Shown here: positions 52,411-60,656 of the stretch, in pieces
How the letters are laid out: each line of letters opens with the position of its first letter
How positions within the stretch are numbered: position 1 is the stretch's first letter
From: Octadecabacter sp. SW4
Lineage (GTDB): Bacteria; Pseudomonadota; Alphaproteobacteria; Rhodobacterales; Rhodobacteraceae
Reading direction: 5' to 3'
Assembly (NCBI RefSeq): GCF_008065155.1
Contig: NZ_CP042819.1
Span: 2,232,001 to 2,296,000, forward strand
Length of the DNA: 64,000 nt
Notes under the pieces: generated by a model
Database searches by the model: none
The model's input: the letters and a program-made list of their open reading frames with translations, nothing else
What the model was told of the DNA's origin: nothing
Translations under genes and position numbers: made by a program

Positions 52411-53226
52411 TCACGCCGCAAGGCTAGCCTGCAAAACCGCAAGCGCCTGCGCGTGAATGTCGGGGTTTGCCGCCGCCAGCACGCGCCCGCCGTCATGGGC
52501 CGGACCGCCCTGCCAGTCGGTAACGATCCCGCCCGCGGCGGTGATCACGGCGATGGGTGACTGAATGTCGTAGGCGTTCAAACCTGCCTCGACCACCAGA
52601 TCGACCTGCCCTGCCGCAACCAATGCATAGGCGTAACAATCCATCCCGTAGCGCACGAGGCGGGTCTGCGCGGCCACGGCGCGAAAGGCGCGGGCTTCGG
52701 CCTCGGACCCCACTTCGGGAAAGGTGGTCAGGACGGTTGCCGCAGACAGATCGCGCTCGGGGCGCGTTTTCAGCGGTGCCGTGCCATGTGGCCCGACAAC
52801 CTCGGCCACGCCAAAGCCGCCAGCAAAACGTTCGCCAATATAGGGTTGGTCGATCAGGCCAAACTGGGGGCCGCGCGCATCCGCAACGGAAATCAGGACA
52901 CCCCATGTGGGCGTGCCGCTGATAAAGCCGCGGGTTCCGTCGATCGGGTCCAGCACCCAGGTCAGCCCGCTCGTGCCGGTGGTGGTGCCGTATTCTTCGC
53001 CCAGAATAGCGTCGTCGGGGCGCAGTTCAGCCAGCACCGCGCGCATGGCGCGTTCGGCGCTCCGGTCGGCTTCGGTCACGGGATCAAAGCCGCCATCTCC
53101 ATCCTTGTTGTCACTGACCAAGGCGGTTTGGCGGAAATGGCGCAGGGTCTCCGGGCGGGCCGCGTCGGCCATTGCATGGGCCGTACGGATCAGCTCTGCC
53201 TGCAGGTCACTACTGTAAACGGTCAT
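52411..53226 (-). CDS. hisN: Inositol monophosphatase family protein, probable histidinol-phosphatase
   Basis: A 271-residue Mg2+-dependent phosphatase. Metal motifs: GEEYG (Glu77/78), the WVLDPIDGTRGFISG block (Asp93, Asp96) and YDIQSPIAVITAAGG near the C-terminus. The FISG and the DPVTEADRSAE opening are typical of the HisN-type histidinol-phosphatases of alphaproteobacteria rather than SuhB. Substrate assignment is by resemblance only. Confidence 0.82.
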   Translation of the reverse strand: MTVYSSDLQAELIRTAHAMADAARPETLRHFRQTALVSDNKDGDGGFDPVTEADRSAERAMRAVLAELRPDDAILGEEYGTTTGTSGLTWVLDPIDGTRGFISGTPTWGVLISVADARGPQFGLIDQPYIGERFAGGFGVAEVVGPHGTAPLKTRPERDLSAATVLTTFPEVGSEAEARAFRAVAAQTRLVRYGMDCYAYALVAAGQVDLVVEAGLNAYDIQSPIAVITAAGGIVTDWQGGPAHDGGRVLAAANPDIHAQALAVLQASLAA

Positions 53227-53288
53227 CTTGCCCCCGACGCTACGCCAACAGGCGCTAGCGCGGGTCGGGTCGCAAGGTCAAGCGTGCA

Positions 53289-53660
53289 TTAGGCCGCTTC
53301 GCTCAGGACGCGGGCCAGATCGAACAACCGGCGGCGCTGGTTTTCGGGAATCGCATAGTAAGAGCGCAGCAATTCCAGCGCCTCTTTGTCGCTCAGGACG
53401 TCGTTGGGCATATTGCCCGAGGCATCCTTTGGCGCAGCGCCCGTCTCCATGCCTTCGAAAAAGGACGACACAGGCACCGTCAGGGCGTGGGCAATATCCC
53501 ATAGCCGCGAGGCACTGACGCGGTTCATACCGGTCTCGTATTTCTGGATCTGCTGGAACTTGATCCCGACCTGTTCAGCAAGTTGCTGCTGGGTCACGCC
53601 ATTCATCCAGCGCCGGTGGCGAATACGCTTTCCCACATGCACATCAACAGGGTGCTTCAT
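53289..53660 (-). CDS. XRE-family helix-turn-helix regulator
   Basis: A 123-residue Cro/CI-type protein. The helix-turn-helix is at about 12-66 (VGKRIRHRRWMNGVTQQQLAEQVGIKFQQIQKYETGMNRVSASRLWDIAHAL). A short helical tail follows, with DKEALELLRSYYAIPENQRRRLFDLARVLS. It closely resembles the PhrR-like regulators of rhizobia and relatives. Targets are unknown. The 290-bp region to the next gene must contain its promoter; no clear operator was found. Confidence 0.85.
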   Translation of the reverse strand: MKHPVDVHVGKRIRHRRWMNGVTQQQLAEQVGIKFQQIQKYETGMNRVSASRLWDIAHALTVPVSSFFEGMETGAAPKDASGNMPNDVLSDKEALELLRSYYAIPENQRRRLFDLARVLSEAA

Positions 53661-53950
53661 ACTTTCGTTCCTTCTTGCTTACTCGGGCTCCGGCAACACG
53701 CGGCAGAAAATCAGTGACCACGTTGAGCGAACACATGTTTTCTACCGAAGTCTGAATGCGCCCATTTTCTCAAAACACGCAACGGTTGCATAACCCGACC
53801 TTACCTTTAGGACAGTCTTGGGCTTACGCACCCCTCGGTCAACCTGTCTTTTTGTCAGTATTTCAGTGAGTTCAGAGGCGATTCTGGCTATTTTCCAAAG
53901 GGAAAGCTAGAGTCGTTAAAGGCGAATCTCAAAAAGGGCGCGATGGCAAT

Positions 53951-54907
53951 ATGCGAGCATTTCAAGTAAAATCCTTTGAAACAAAGGCCGAAATGGCCGA
54001 GATCGACGCGCCATCCCCGGCCGAGGGCGAAGTTGCTTTGCGCATCCACGCATGCGGTCTGAACTTTGCCGACCTGTTGATGGCCAAGGGCACCTATCAA
54101 GACACGCCGCCGCCGCCCTTTACCTTGGGACTCGAGGTCTGCGGCACCGTCACGGCGCTGGGCGCGGATGTCACCGACCCCGCCATCGGCACCCGCGTGG
54201 CAGTATTTGGCGGGCGCGGCGGGCTGGCCGAAACGGGGGTGTTCCCGGCCGCCCTGTGCCGCGCCGTGCCCGCCACGATGAGCGACGAACAGGCGGCGGG
54301 CTTTCAGGTCGCCTATGGCACATCGCATCTGGCGCTGACACGGCGCGCGCACTTGCAGGCGGGAGAAACCCTTTTGGTGCTGGGTGCGGCGGGTGGTGTG
54401 GGTCTGACGGCAGTCGAAGTCGGCAAGGCGATGGGCGCAACCGTGATTGCTGTGGCGCGCGGCGCCGACAAGCTGGCTGTGGCCCGCGCCGCCGGGGCGG
54501 ATCACTGCATCGACGCCAGCGCGGACATCAAGGCCGAGGTCAAGGCGCTGGGCGGGGCCGATGTGGTTTATGACCCCGTTGGAGGAGACCTGTTCAAGGC
54601 AGCGCTTGGGGCTTGCAACCGCGAGGCGCGGGTGATCGTGATTGGCTTTGCCAGCGGTGACGTGCCGCAAATTCCGGCCAATATCCTGCTGGTCAAGAAT
54701 ATCACCGTGATCGGATTTTATTGGGGCGGGTATCTGGCGTTCAACGCGGCCGCCCTGACTGATAGCATGGCCGAATTGATGCACTGGCACGCCGAAGGTC
54801 GCCTGCACCCGCATGTAAGCCACGCCCTGCCGCTGGACCGCGCACAGGATGCGCTGGACCTGCTGGAAAGCCGCAAATCAACCGGCAAGGTTGTCGTGAC
54901 GATCTAA
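53951..54907 (+). CDS. NADPH:quinone oxidoreductase family protein (zinc-free MDR)
   Basis: A 318-residue medium-chain reductase/dehydrogenase. The GroES-like N-terminal domain (CGLNFADLLMAKGTYQDTPPPPFTLGLEVCGTV) has no zinc ligands. The NADPH fold begins LLVLGAAGGVGLTAVEVGKAMGATVIAVA. This fits QOR/zeta-crystallin-like enzymes that reduce quinones or enones with NADPH. It is convergent with the LysR gene, with a 4-nt stop overlap. Confidence 0.87.
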   Translation: MRAFQVKSFETKAEMAEIDAPSPAEGEVALRIHACGLNFADLLMAKGTYQDTPPPPFTLGLEVCGTVTALGADVTDPAIGTRVAVFGGRGGLAETGVFPAALCRAVPATMSDEQAAGFQVAYGTSHLALTRRAHLQAGETLLVLGAAGGVGLTAVEVGKAMGATVIAVARGADKLAVARAAGADHCIDASADIKAEVKALGGADVVYDPVGGDLFKAALGACNREARVIVIGFASGDVPQIPANILLVKNITVIGFYWGGYLAFNAAALTDSMAELMHWHAEGRLHPHVSHALPLDRAQDALDLLESRKSTGKVVVTI

Positions 54908-55758
54908 TGCGCCTGATAGGCCGCATGGATCAGCGCCGCCAAATCGCCAACCACGGGGCTATCGTCGCTGGCGCGGTGATACATGTTGATGCGGGTCTGA
55001 CGCAATTCGGGCAAGGCTCCGCCGTGGTTGATCCGTTCGCAGTGACGCGGTTCAGTCCCTTCGATCAGCGCATGCACCGCCAGATCGGCGGAAACTGTGG
55101 CCTCGATCGTGCGGGATGAGTTGGTTTCGACCACCATCTCCCATGGAATGCCCGCCTCGGACAGGCGCCGCTGCACCCCCTGGCGAAAGATGCAGTTTTT
55201 CTCGAAGGCGAGACGCAGTGGGCGGTTGCGCCAGGCGGTGCCGTTTTCCGTGCCGACCCAGACCAGCGGCTTGATGGCTAGCGTCTCGCCGCCCTCGCCC
55301 ACTTCGTCTTCTGTGGTCAGCAGCACGTCGATCTCGCCCTTAGCGTATTGGTCTTTCAGCGCGCGGGTAAAGGATGTCAGCAATTGCACCCGCACCCGCG
55401 GATATTCTGCGGCAAAGCGTTGCAAGACCTGCGGCACCACCGGATAAACAATGTCGTGCGGCACGCCCAGCGTCACTTCGCCCTCGAATTCCTGCGCGGT
55501 CAGGCGGCTGTAGATTTCATCGTTAAGCGACAGCATCCGCCGCGCATAGCCCAACAGTTGTTCGCCGTTGGGCGACAGGGAAATGCTGCGCGCCGAGCGG
55601 TCAAACAGCGACACACCCATCGAGTCCTCAAGCCGTTTGAGTTGCATCGACACCGCCGATTGCGTCAGGTGCAGCACGCCCGCCGCCTTGGTGACGCCGC
55701 CGGTATCGGCTACGGCGACAAAGGACCGCAGGGCGGTGAGATCAAGATTGCGGGGCAT
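54904..55758 (-). CDS. LysR-family transcriptional regulator
   Basis: A 284-residue regulator. The winged helix-turn-helix is at residues 5-64 (LTALRSFVAVADTGGVTKAAGVLHLTQSAVSMQLKRLEDSMGVSLFDRS). The effector-binding domain (about 90-284) includes EGEVTLGVPHDIVYPVVPQVLQRFAAEYPRVRVQL. It is divergent from the DUF1127 gene across 121 bp, which suggests it controls that gene or itself. The effector is unknown. Confidence 0.9.
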   Translation of the reverse strand: MPRNLDLTALRSFVAVADTGGVTKAAGVLHLTQSAVSMQLKRLEDSMGVSLFDRSARSISLSPNGEQLLGYARRMLSLNDEIYSRLTAQEFEGEVTLGVPHDIVYPVVPQVLQRFAAEYPRVRVQLLTSFTRALKDQYAKGEIDVLLTTEDEVGEGGETLAIKPLVWVGTENGTAWRNRPLRLAFEKNCIFRQGVQRRLSEAGIPWEMVVETNSSRTIEATVSADLAVHALIEGTEPRHCERINHGGALPELRQTRINMYHRASDDSPVVGDLAALIHAAYQAH

Positions 55759-55879
55759 ATCAATATCCGTGATGCATTAACTATCAAACATTCATTTTCA
55801 ATATGCCACAGGATCAGCCATATATCAATCATCCTGATTCAAATCAGATAAAGCATCACAAACCTGAAAGGACGATCCG

Positions 55880-56098
55880 ATGTCCATGACCCACGACATG
55901 CACTATGCCCCCGCCCGCCGCCCTGCCCTGCGTTCACCGCTTGGCCTTTTTGCCGAAGCCCTTGTGGTCTGGCAGCAGCGCCGTGCGCTTGCCCGCCTTG
56001 ACGATGCCCGCCTGTGTGACATCGGGTTGAGCCGCGAAGATGCGCGCCGCGAAGCCGCCCGCCCCGTCTGGGACGTGCCAACGGGCTGGCGCGCCTGA
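55880..56098 (+). CDS. DUF1127 domain-containing small protein
   Basis: A 72-residue Arg-rich protein with the DUF1127 core QQRRALARLDDARLCDIGLSREDARREAARPVW. Proteins of this type in alphaproteobacteria include RNA-binding regulators of small-RNA turnover and phosphate/carbon metabolism (shown for CcaF1 in Rhodobacter sphaeroides and for Agrobacterium members). A specific role here is not known. AAAGGACGATCC precedes the start. It is divergent from the LysR regulator. Confidence 0.88.
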   Translation: MSMTHDMHYAPARRPALRSPLGLFAEALVVWQQRRALARLDDARLCDIGLSREDARREAARPVWDVPTGWRA

Positions 56099-56106
56099 TC
56101 CCTTTA

Positions 56107-56170
56107 AATATGCAAAAGAATCCGGTCCTTTCGCACAACACTGCGTGAATTGATTGGATTTTTGCATATT
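56107..56170. promoter_or_regulatory. Long inverted repeat upstream of the Bax-inhibitor-1 gene
   Basis: AATATGCAAAAGAATCC (56107-56123) is matched in reverse complement by GGATTTTTGCATATT (56156-56170), with a 2-nt gap in one arm. The central 32 bp are unrelated. The AT-rich arms, 9 bp after the DUF1127 stop and 99 bp before the next start, could be an operator or part of a promoter. Confidence 0.45.
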
Positions 56171-56268
56171 CCGCGTCCGGTATTCCTTGAAAACGCGGGG
56201 AAATACGCCAATATCGGCACCAAGGATACCGCATGTGCGGTGCAACCCGTTCAACCTTGGAGGCTTTG

Positions 56269-57042
56269 ATGGCTGACTACAGACCGATGGACGCTGGCGT
56301 AGGTGCCCGCAGCGTTGATATCGATGCAGGGCTTCGCGCCCACATGAACAAAGTTTACGGCACCATGTCCGTGGGCATGATTATCACGGCGCTGGCCGCA
56401 TGGGCCATTTCCGGCCTGGCCACGGCTGATGCCGGAACCGCCGCTGCGCAACTGTCAAACGGCACATTCCTGTCCGACTTTGGCGTGACGCTTTACACGA
56501 CACCACTGCGCTGGGTGGTCATGTTCCTGCCGCTGGTGATGGTTTTCGCCTTTGGCGCGATGATTAACCGTTTGTCAGCGGCTGGCGCGCAATTGTTCTT
56601 CTACGTCTTTGCACTGGCGATGGGCGTGTCGATCAGCTGGATCTTCCTCAGCTTCACCGGGTATTCGATCATTCAGGTCTTCCTTGTGACCTCGATCGCT
56701 TTCGCGGGCCTGTCGCTGTACGGCTATACGACAAAGAAAGACATCAGCGGCTGGGGCAGCTTCCTGATCATGGGCGTAATCGGCCTGATCGTGGCGATGG
56801 TCATCAACATCTTCCTGCAATCGCCGGTGATGATGTATGCCATTTCGATGATCGGTGTGCTGATCTTTGCAGGCCTCACCGCCTATGACACCCAGAACAT
56901 CAAGAACACCTACCTGGAACACGCCCACCATGGCGATCAGGAATGGTTGGGCAAGGCCGCCATCATGGGCGCGCTGAACCTCTATCTTGATTTCATCAAC
57001 ATGTTCATGTTCCTGCTGCAACTGCTGGGCAACCGCAACTAG
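56269..57042 (+). CDS. Bax inhibitor-1/YccA family membrane protein
   Basis: A 257-residue protein with seven hydrophobic segments after a short N-terminal tail (YRPMDAGVGARSVDIDAGLRAHMNKVYGTM). The C-terminal TAYDTQNIK...KAAIMGALNLYLDFINMFMFLLQLLG is the BI-1 signature with the paired Asp pH sensor region. Relatives such as YetJ are pH-dependent calcium leak channels; YccA regulates FtsH. The ATG at 56269 has TTGGAGG upstream. A perfect terminator follows. Confidence 0.92.
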   Translation: MADYRPMDAGVGARSVDIDAGLRAHMNKVYGTMSVGMIITALAAWAISGLATADAGTAAAQLSNGTFLSDFGVTLYTTPLRWVVMFLPLVMVFAFGAMINRLSAAGAQLFFYVFALAMGVSISWIFLSFTGYSIIQVFLVTSIAFAGLSLYGYTTKKDISGWGSFLIMGVIGLIVAMVINIFLQSPVMMYAISMIGVLIFAGLTAYDTQNIKNTYLEHAHHGDQEWLGKAAIMGALNLYLDFINMFMFLLQLLGNRN

Positions 57043-57066
57043 GCAGCGCTGCACACCACCGTTCAA

Positions 57067-57096
57067 AGCCCCCGTGTCATCACGGGGGCTTTTTTT
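57067..57096 (+). terminator. Rho-independent terminator after the BI-1 gene
   Basis: A perfect 10-bp stem, AGCCCCCGTG with CACGGGGGCT (57067-57076 with 57081-57090), a TCAT loop and seven T. It lies 25 bp after the stop codon. Confidence 0.92.
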
Positions 57097-57157
57097 ATAT
57101 CCAAGACTTGGCCATCCACATCCGTCATGTTGTCAATGCACCCCGCAAGGACATGCC

Positions 57158-57955
57158 ATGACACCACGTTTCCCCCGCCATGTGCGCCTGCGCGCGCTGC
57201 CGCTGGACGCCTACTGCGTTGACTGCGGATCAGGTGTCAGCGCCCCAGGGCGGCAGGTCAGCGATACCACCCTGCAAGACCGCGCCGCCTTTGATCGCTT
57301 TGCCGTGCGCGACGATGTTCCCGGTGCGTTGGGCCTGCGCGAAGTCAAGTTTATCATCACCGATGTCGACACAGACGCGCCCCAGCTTGTGTTCATGAAC
57401 AGCAACCTGAACCCACTGCATTACTATTTTGCCCGCGATGAACTGGGTGTTGGTCTGTCCGTGGCCGATTTCAACCGCGTGACCTATTTCACCGACAACC
57501 GGCGCTTTATCGTCGGCAATATCGTCGCCTATGACAACTATACTCGCCCCGGCGGCAGTCCCGGCCTATATGTGCTAGAATTCTGGCCGACCGACCCAAT
57601 AGGCGCGATGGCAGTCGCCCGCACCTATGGGATGCTGTCCGAGGCGATGCCCTTTGCCCGCGAAACGCTGGCGTTTCACCCTTCGGGCGACATTCAAGAG
57701 GCGCGCCTGACCGAAGAAGCCGAGCTCTTTGCCGCCTTCGCTGTCCCGACAATCTGGACTTTCGAGATATTCGAGGATGTACGCTTTAACCCGCTCAACC
57801 TTGGCACGGCCGTTGGCGCTCTGCGGGTGATCGACGGGACCGAACGCCGCCCGCCAGCCCCCTCCGACATCGTGATTTACGACCGCCTGCCCAATGATCT
57901 GCCGCTGGTCGCAGGCGTGCTCCCGCCCGGGAGCAAACACCGCCACGCGACCTGA
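57158..57955 (+). CDS. N-terminal part of a split PEP/pyruvate-binding domain protein
   Basis: A 265-residue frame whose sequence (VKFIITDVDTDAPQLVFMNSNLNPLHYYFARDELG...VYDRLPNDLPLVAGVLPPGS-like end) matches the N-terminal region that precedes the PEP/pyruvate-binding domain in a family of large bacterial proteins, as far as I recall them. It stops abruptly after VAGVLPPGSKHRHAT, where homologues continue with a phosphohistidine-like segment. Fifteen bases later another frame resumes with the PEP-binding domain start. It has an AAGGA before its ATG and could still be expressed, but the pair looks like one decayed gene. Confidence 0.55.
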   Translation: MTPRFPRHVRLRALPLDAYCVDCGSGVSAPGRQVSDTTLQDRAAFDRFAVRDDVPGALGLREVKFIITDVDTDAPQLVFMNSNLNPLHYYFARDELGVGLSVADFNRVTYFTDNRRFIVGNIVAYDNYTRPGGSPGLYVLEFWPTDPIGAMAVARTYGMLSEAMPFARETLAFHPSGDIQEARLTEEAELFAAFAVPTIWTFEIFEDVRFNPLNLGTAVGALRVIDGTERRPPAPSDIVIYDRLPNDLPLVAGVLPPGSKHRHAT

Positions 57956-57969
57956 TCCCGCGCGCGATT

Positions 57970-58692
57970 GTGCCACTGTCGGATCTGCGTTTCGATCAGG
58001 CGGATGCATTCGGGGCCAAGGCCACGAATCTCGCCGAACTGCGCCGCGCAATTGACCCGATGTATGTGCCTGACGGGTTCGCAGTGCCATTTTCGTTTTA
58101 TCGCACCTTCATGCTGGCCAACGGGCTTTATGACCTGATCCGCACCGAAATGGCTGATCCTGACTTTGCCGATGAAACCAAACGCCCCAAGATGCTGAAA
58201 TCCATCCGCCGCGCGATCAAGGATGCGCCCATGCCCACCCCGTTGGCCGATCACGAAGATCTGGTCGGGTTCACCGGTGCGGGGCTTTATGATTCCTATA
58301 CCCACCGCCTTGACGAGGGACATATCAGCAAATCGATCAAACAGGTCTGGGCCAGCCTTTGGAACGCCCGCGCCTTTGAAGAACGCAACTTTTATCGCAT
58401 CGACCATCTGGGTGCGGCAATGGGCGTGCTGCTGATCAAGGATCTGAATATACGCAACGCAGAGTCTTATGAAACAATCTATGTGCGCAGCTCGACCCTT
58501 GTGGCGCGGCAAACGGCAGTGATCGCCCGCGCCGACCTGATGCAGTTGATTTCGCACCTGAAAACGGTCCACGACCATTTCAAAACGCTGTATCAGCGCG
58601 ACACCGACCCGACGTTTGCATTGGACATCGCGTTTAAATTCGACGTCAATGGCGCCCTTGCAATCAAGCAGTCACGCCCGTGGACGGGCTAG
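57970..58692 (+). CDS. C-terminal part of a split, internally deleted PEP/pyruvate-binding domain protein
   Basis: A 240-residue frame from GTG at 57970. It begins like a PPDK_N domain (FGAKATNLAELRRAI, VPDGFAVPFSFYRTFM). It keeps GFTGAGLYDSYTHRLDEGHISKSIKQVWASLWNARAFEERNFYRIDHLGAAMGVL and ends LAIKQSRPW. Expected blocks are missing: the RSSTNNEDL nucleotide-binding stretch just before GFTGAG is gone, as is the segment of about 100 residues after MGVL. Loss of these ATP-binding parts makes activity unlikely. The MAPEG gene follows by 13 bp. Confidence 0.6.
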   Translation: MPLSDLRFDQADAFGAKATNLAELRRAIDPMYVPDGFAVPFSFYRTFMLANGLYDLIRTEMADPDFADETKRPKMLKSIRRAIKDAPMPTPLADHEDLVGFTGAGLYDSYTHRLDEGHISKSIKQVWASLWNARAFEERNFYRIDHLGAAMGVLLIKDLNIRNAESYETIYVRSSTLVARQTAVIARADLMQLISHLKTVHDHFKTLYQRDTDPTFALDIAFKFDVNGALAIKQSRPWTG

Positions 58693-58705
58693 GAGGGACA
58701 CCGCC

Positions 58706-59104
58706 ATGATCGAAAACGCCTTGCCCGTCACCAACCTGTCGGTGTTTGCCAATGGGCTGATCTATCTGATCCTGACGTGGCGGGTGATCCGGCTGCGCAG
58801 GCGCGACGGGATCGTGCTGGGCGATGATGGCAACCGGATCATGACAAAACGTATCCGCGGTCATGCCAATGCCGCCGAACAGATACCGCTGGCGCTGATC
58901 CTGATCGCGCTGCTTGAATTCCAAGGCATCGATACGGAGCTGCTGGCGGGCCTGGCAATGCTGTTCACGCTGGGGCGCGCACTGCACGCCGCCTATTTCA
59001 CGATCCACGGCACCCACTGGCGGTTTCGCATGTGGGGGATGGCGGCGACACTGGCCGCGCAGGCCGGTCTTTTGCTGCTGATGGCCTATACGCTGCTGTC
59101 CTGA
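58706..59104 (+). CDS. MAPEG family membrane protein
   Basis: A 132-residue four-helix membrane protein. RIRGHANAAEQIPLALILIALLE (about 50-72) is the MAPEG signature with the glutathione-contacting Arg/Asn/Glu. LGRALHAAYFTIHGTHWRFRMWG follows. Eukaryotic relatives conjugate or isomerise using glutathione; the bacterial role is uncertain. A strong AGGAGGGA lies 7 bases upstream. Confidence 0.88.
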   Translation: MIENALPVTNLSVFANGLIYLILTWRVIRLRRRDGIVLGDDGNRIMTKRIRGHANAAEQIPLALILIALLEFQGIDTELLAGLAMLFTLGRALHAAYFTIHGTHWRFRMWGMAATLAAQAGLLLLMAYTLLS

Positions 59105-59208
59105 GGTGCGGCGACTTCCCGCTTGAACACCGGCACGGCGGTGATTTTCCTATCCCGCCGGGTGCTTGGCTTGCTAGCTTTTGGCGCGAGCCATAAGGAA
59201 AGCCAACC

Positions 59209-59820
59209 TTGAAGCTGATGCAGAATCTGTTCGCCGCCAAGCAGGCGGATGGCCTTGACCCGGTGCGCGATGCGTTGTTGGCGGCGCGCGCTGTGGAAAC
59301 CGCTGATATCTGGCACCCCGTGGGAACCCATGCCATTGGCGGGCTGGTGGCCGTCGGGTTTGATCGCACAAGCGAGGAAATGTTGATCGTTGCGGAAAAC
59401 GGTCAAAGCGTTGTCGATTGCCGCAGCGGCACGCTGCGCTACCGCAACGAGGACGCCGATGGCTATGACGCACCGCCCCTCAAGGCCGCGCGCCTTGATC
59501 ACCCCGCAGCCGAGCGTTTCGATATGGCGGGCATGGATGGAGGCGGGTTGCGGGCCGTGACCAGCGATGGCTGGCATGTTGACCGGATCAGCCTGTGCTG
59601 GCCGGAAACCTATTGCATCCTGCAACCGCCTGATGCGTCGATTCACGCCTTGGCGCAGGTGCAGCGCGGCATGGGCACGACATTCTATCTGATGGCCAAG
59701 GAAGCCGACGACATCCGCGCATTCGGCTTTTCTTGGACGGGCGAAAGCCTTGTGCTGGCCACCGCGTCAGAGCTGCGCATCTGGACCCGGGCCACCCTGA
59801 AACTGACAAACCCGTCCTAA
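59209..59820 (+). CDS. Hypothetical protein
   Basis: A 203-residue soluble protein. The TTG at 59209 (MKLMQNLF) is 8 bases after AAGGAA, a better distance than the ATG at 59218. Beta-rich repeats (IGGLVAVGFDRTSEEMLIVAENGQSVVDC, DIRAFGFSWTGESLVLATASELRIW) recall propeller-like blades but give no family match. No signal peptide is visible. It ends at a bidirectional terminator. Confidence 0.65.
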   Translation: MKLMQNLFAAKQADGLDPVRDALLAARAVETADIWHPVGTHAIGGLVAVGFDRTSEEMLIVAENGQSVVDCRSGTLRYRNEDADGYDAPPLKAARLDHPAAERFDMAGMDGGGLRAVTSDGWHVDRISLCWPETYCILQPPDASIHALAQVQRGMGTTFYLMAKEADDIRAFGFSWTGESLVLATASELRIWTRATLKLTNPS

Positions 59821-59826
59821 AACGCG

Positions 59827-59858
59827 AAAAGGCCGCGCAGATTGCGCGGCCCCTTTTT
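59827..59858. terminator. Bidirectional terminator between the hypothetical gene and rpmG
   Basis: An 8-bp stem GGCCGCGC/GCGCGGCC (59831-59838 with 59844-59851), loop AGATT, is followed by five T on plus (59854-59858) and preceded by four A (59827-59830) that act as U on minus. Confidence 0.85.
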
Positions 59859-59879
59859 CACTGTCCCGGAAACGCAAGA

Positions 59880-60047
59880 TTACTTGATCTTGCCTTCCTT
59901 GTATTCGACATGCTTGCGCACAACGGGGTCATATTTGTTGACCGTCATTTTTTCGGTCATCGTGCGTGCATTTTTCTTGGTCACATAAAAGTGCCCGGTC
60001 CCCGCGGTGGAGTTCAGGCGGATTTTGATCGTGGTCGGCTTCGCCAT
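59880..60047 (-). CDS. rpmG: 50S ribosomal protein L33
   Basis: A 55-residue ribosomal protein: [18 protein letters not shown], then [15 protein letters not shown] and [19 protein letters not shown]. It lacks the four zinc-binding Cys of the C+ form, so it is the zinc-independent (C-) type. It is monocistronic, with a terminator 21 bp after the stop. Confidence 0.96.
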
Positions 60048-60155
60048 GTCACTTGTCCTCGGTTAAGCGGGGCGCGCTGTGGCCCTACGCGTGCGTGAAT
60101 TAGAAGCCCGCTACTTAACGCCTCGGGTGATGCTGTCAACCCTGAACCGTGCGGG

Positions 60156-60524
60156 CTAGCGCATGTCCTTGCGTGTCAGCGCCTTGAGCAATGCGGCAAT
60201 CATCACGTTGGACAATTTCGGCCCCTTGGCGACACCCATGGCCGGATCGTCGTCGCGCCCGATCTGGCGGCGCAGTGAACAGGTCCAGTGGCCATGCACC
60301 TCGCTGGCGGTGCCTTGCAGCGAAATCGCCCAGCCGGGCAACCCGTGGTCGATCACCATCAAAACGGCATCCACGCCGCCCATTGCCCCGTTGCGGATCA
60401 TCGCCTGATCAACGTCCGGCAGCTTCGTCTCCACCCCGTCAAAGGCGAGTTTGCACAGGCCCGCATCATAAAGCGGCTCTTGTTCGATCTTTTCGGCAAG
60501 TGCGACAAGTGCTTGCGCGTCCAT
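60156..60524 (-). CDS. Conserved hypothetical protein
   Basis: A 122-residue soluble protein (MDAQALVALAEKIEQEPLYDAGLCKLAFDG...VDAVLMVIDHGLPGWAISLQGTASEVHGHWTCSLRRQIGRDDDPAMGVAKGPKLSNVMIAALLKAL). The mixed alpha/beta pattern and clean codon use support a real gene. No named family is recognised. It is divergent from ppsA across 132 bp. Confidence 0.7.
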   Translation of the reverse strand: MDAQALVALAEKIEQEPLYDAGLCKLAFDGVETKLPDVDQAMIRNGAMGGVDAVLMVIDHGLPGWAISLQGTASEVHGHWTCSLRRQIGRDDDPAMGVAKGPKLSNVMIAALLKALTRKDMR

Positions 60525-60656
60525 AGGTTTTCTCCCCTGTGTTGCGATATCCCCTTTACTTTATTCCAGTCGGCAGAACCCGGCCATGACGTGCGTCAAA
60601 GCGGCCCCGCACAAGCAGGAATACACTGCCCCCATACACCTATTGGGAGAATATCC

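Noticed and set aside
57970..58059. Reading the second PEP-binding frame as a complete independent enzyme
   Set aside because: It lacks the nucleotide-binding segment and begins mid-domain, so a stand-alone functional kinase domain is unlikely.
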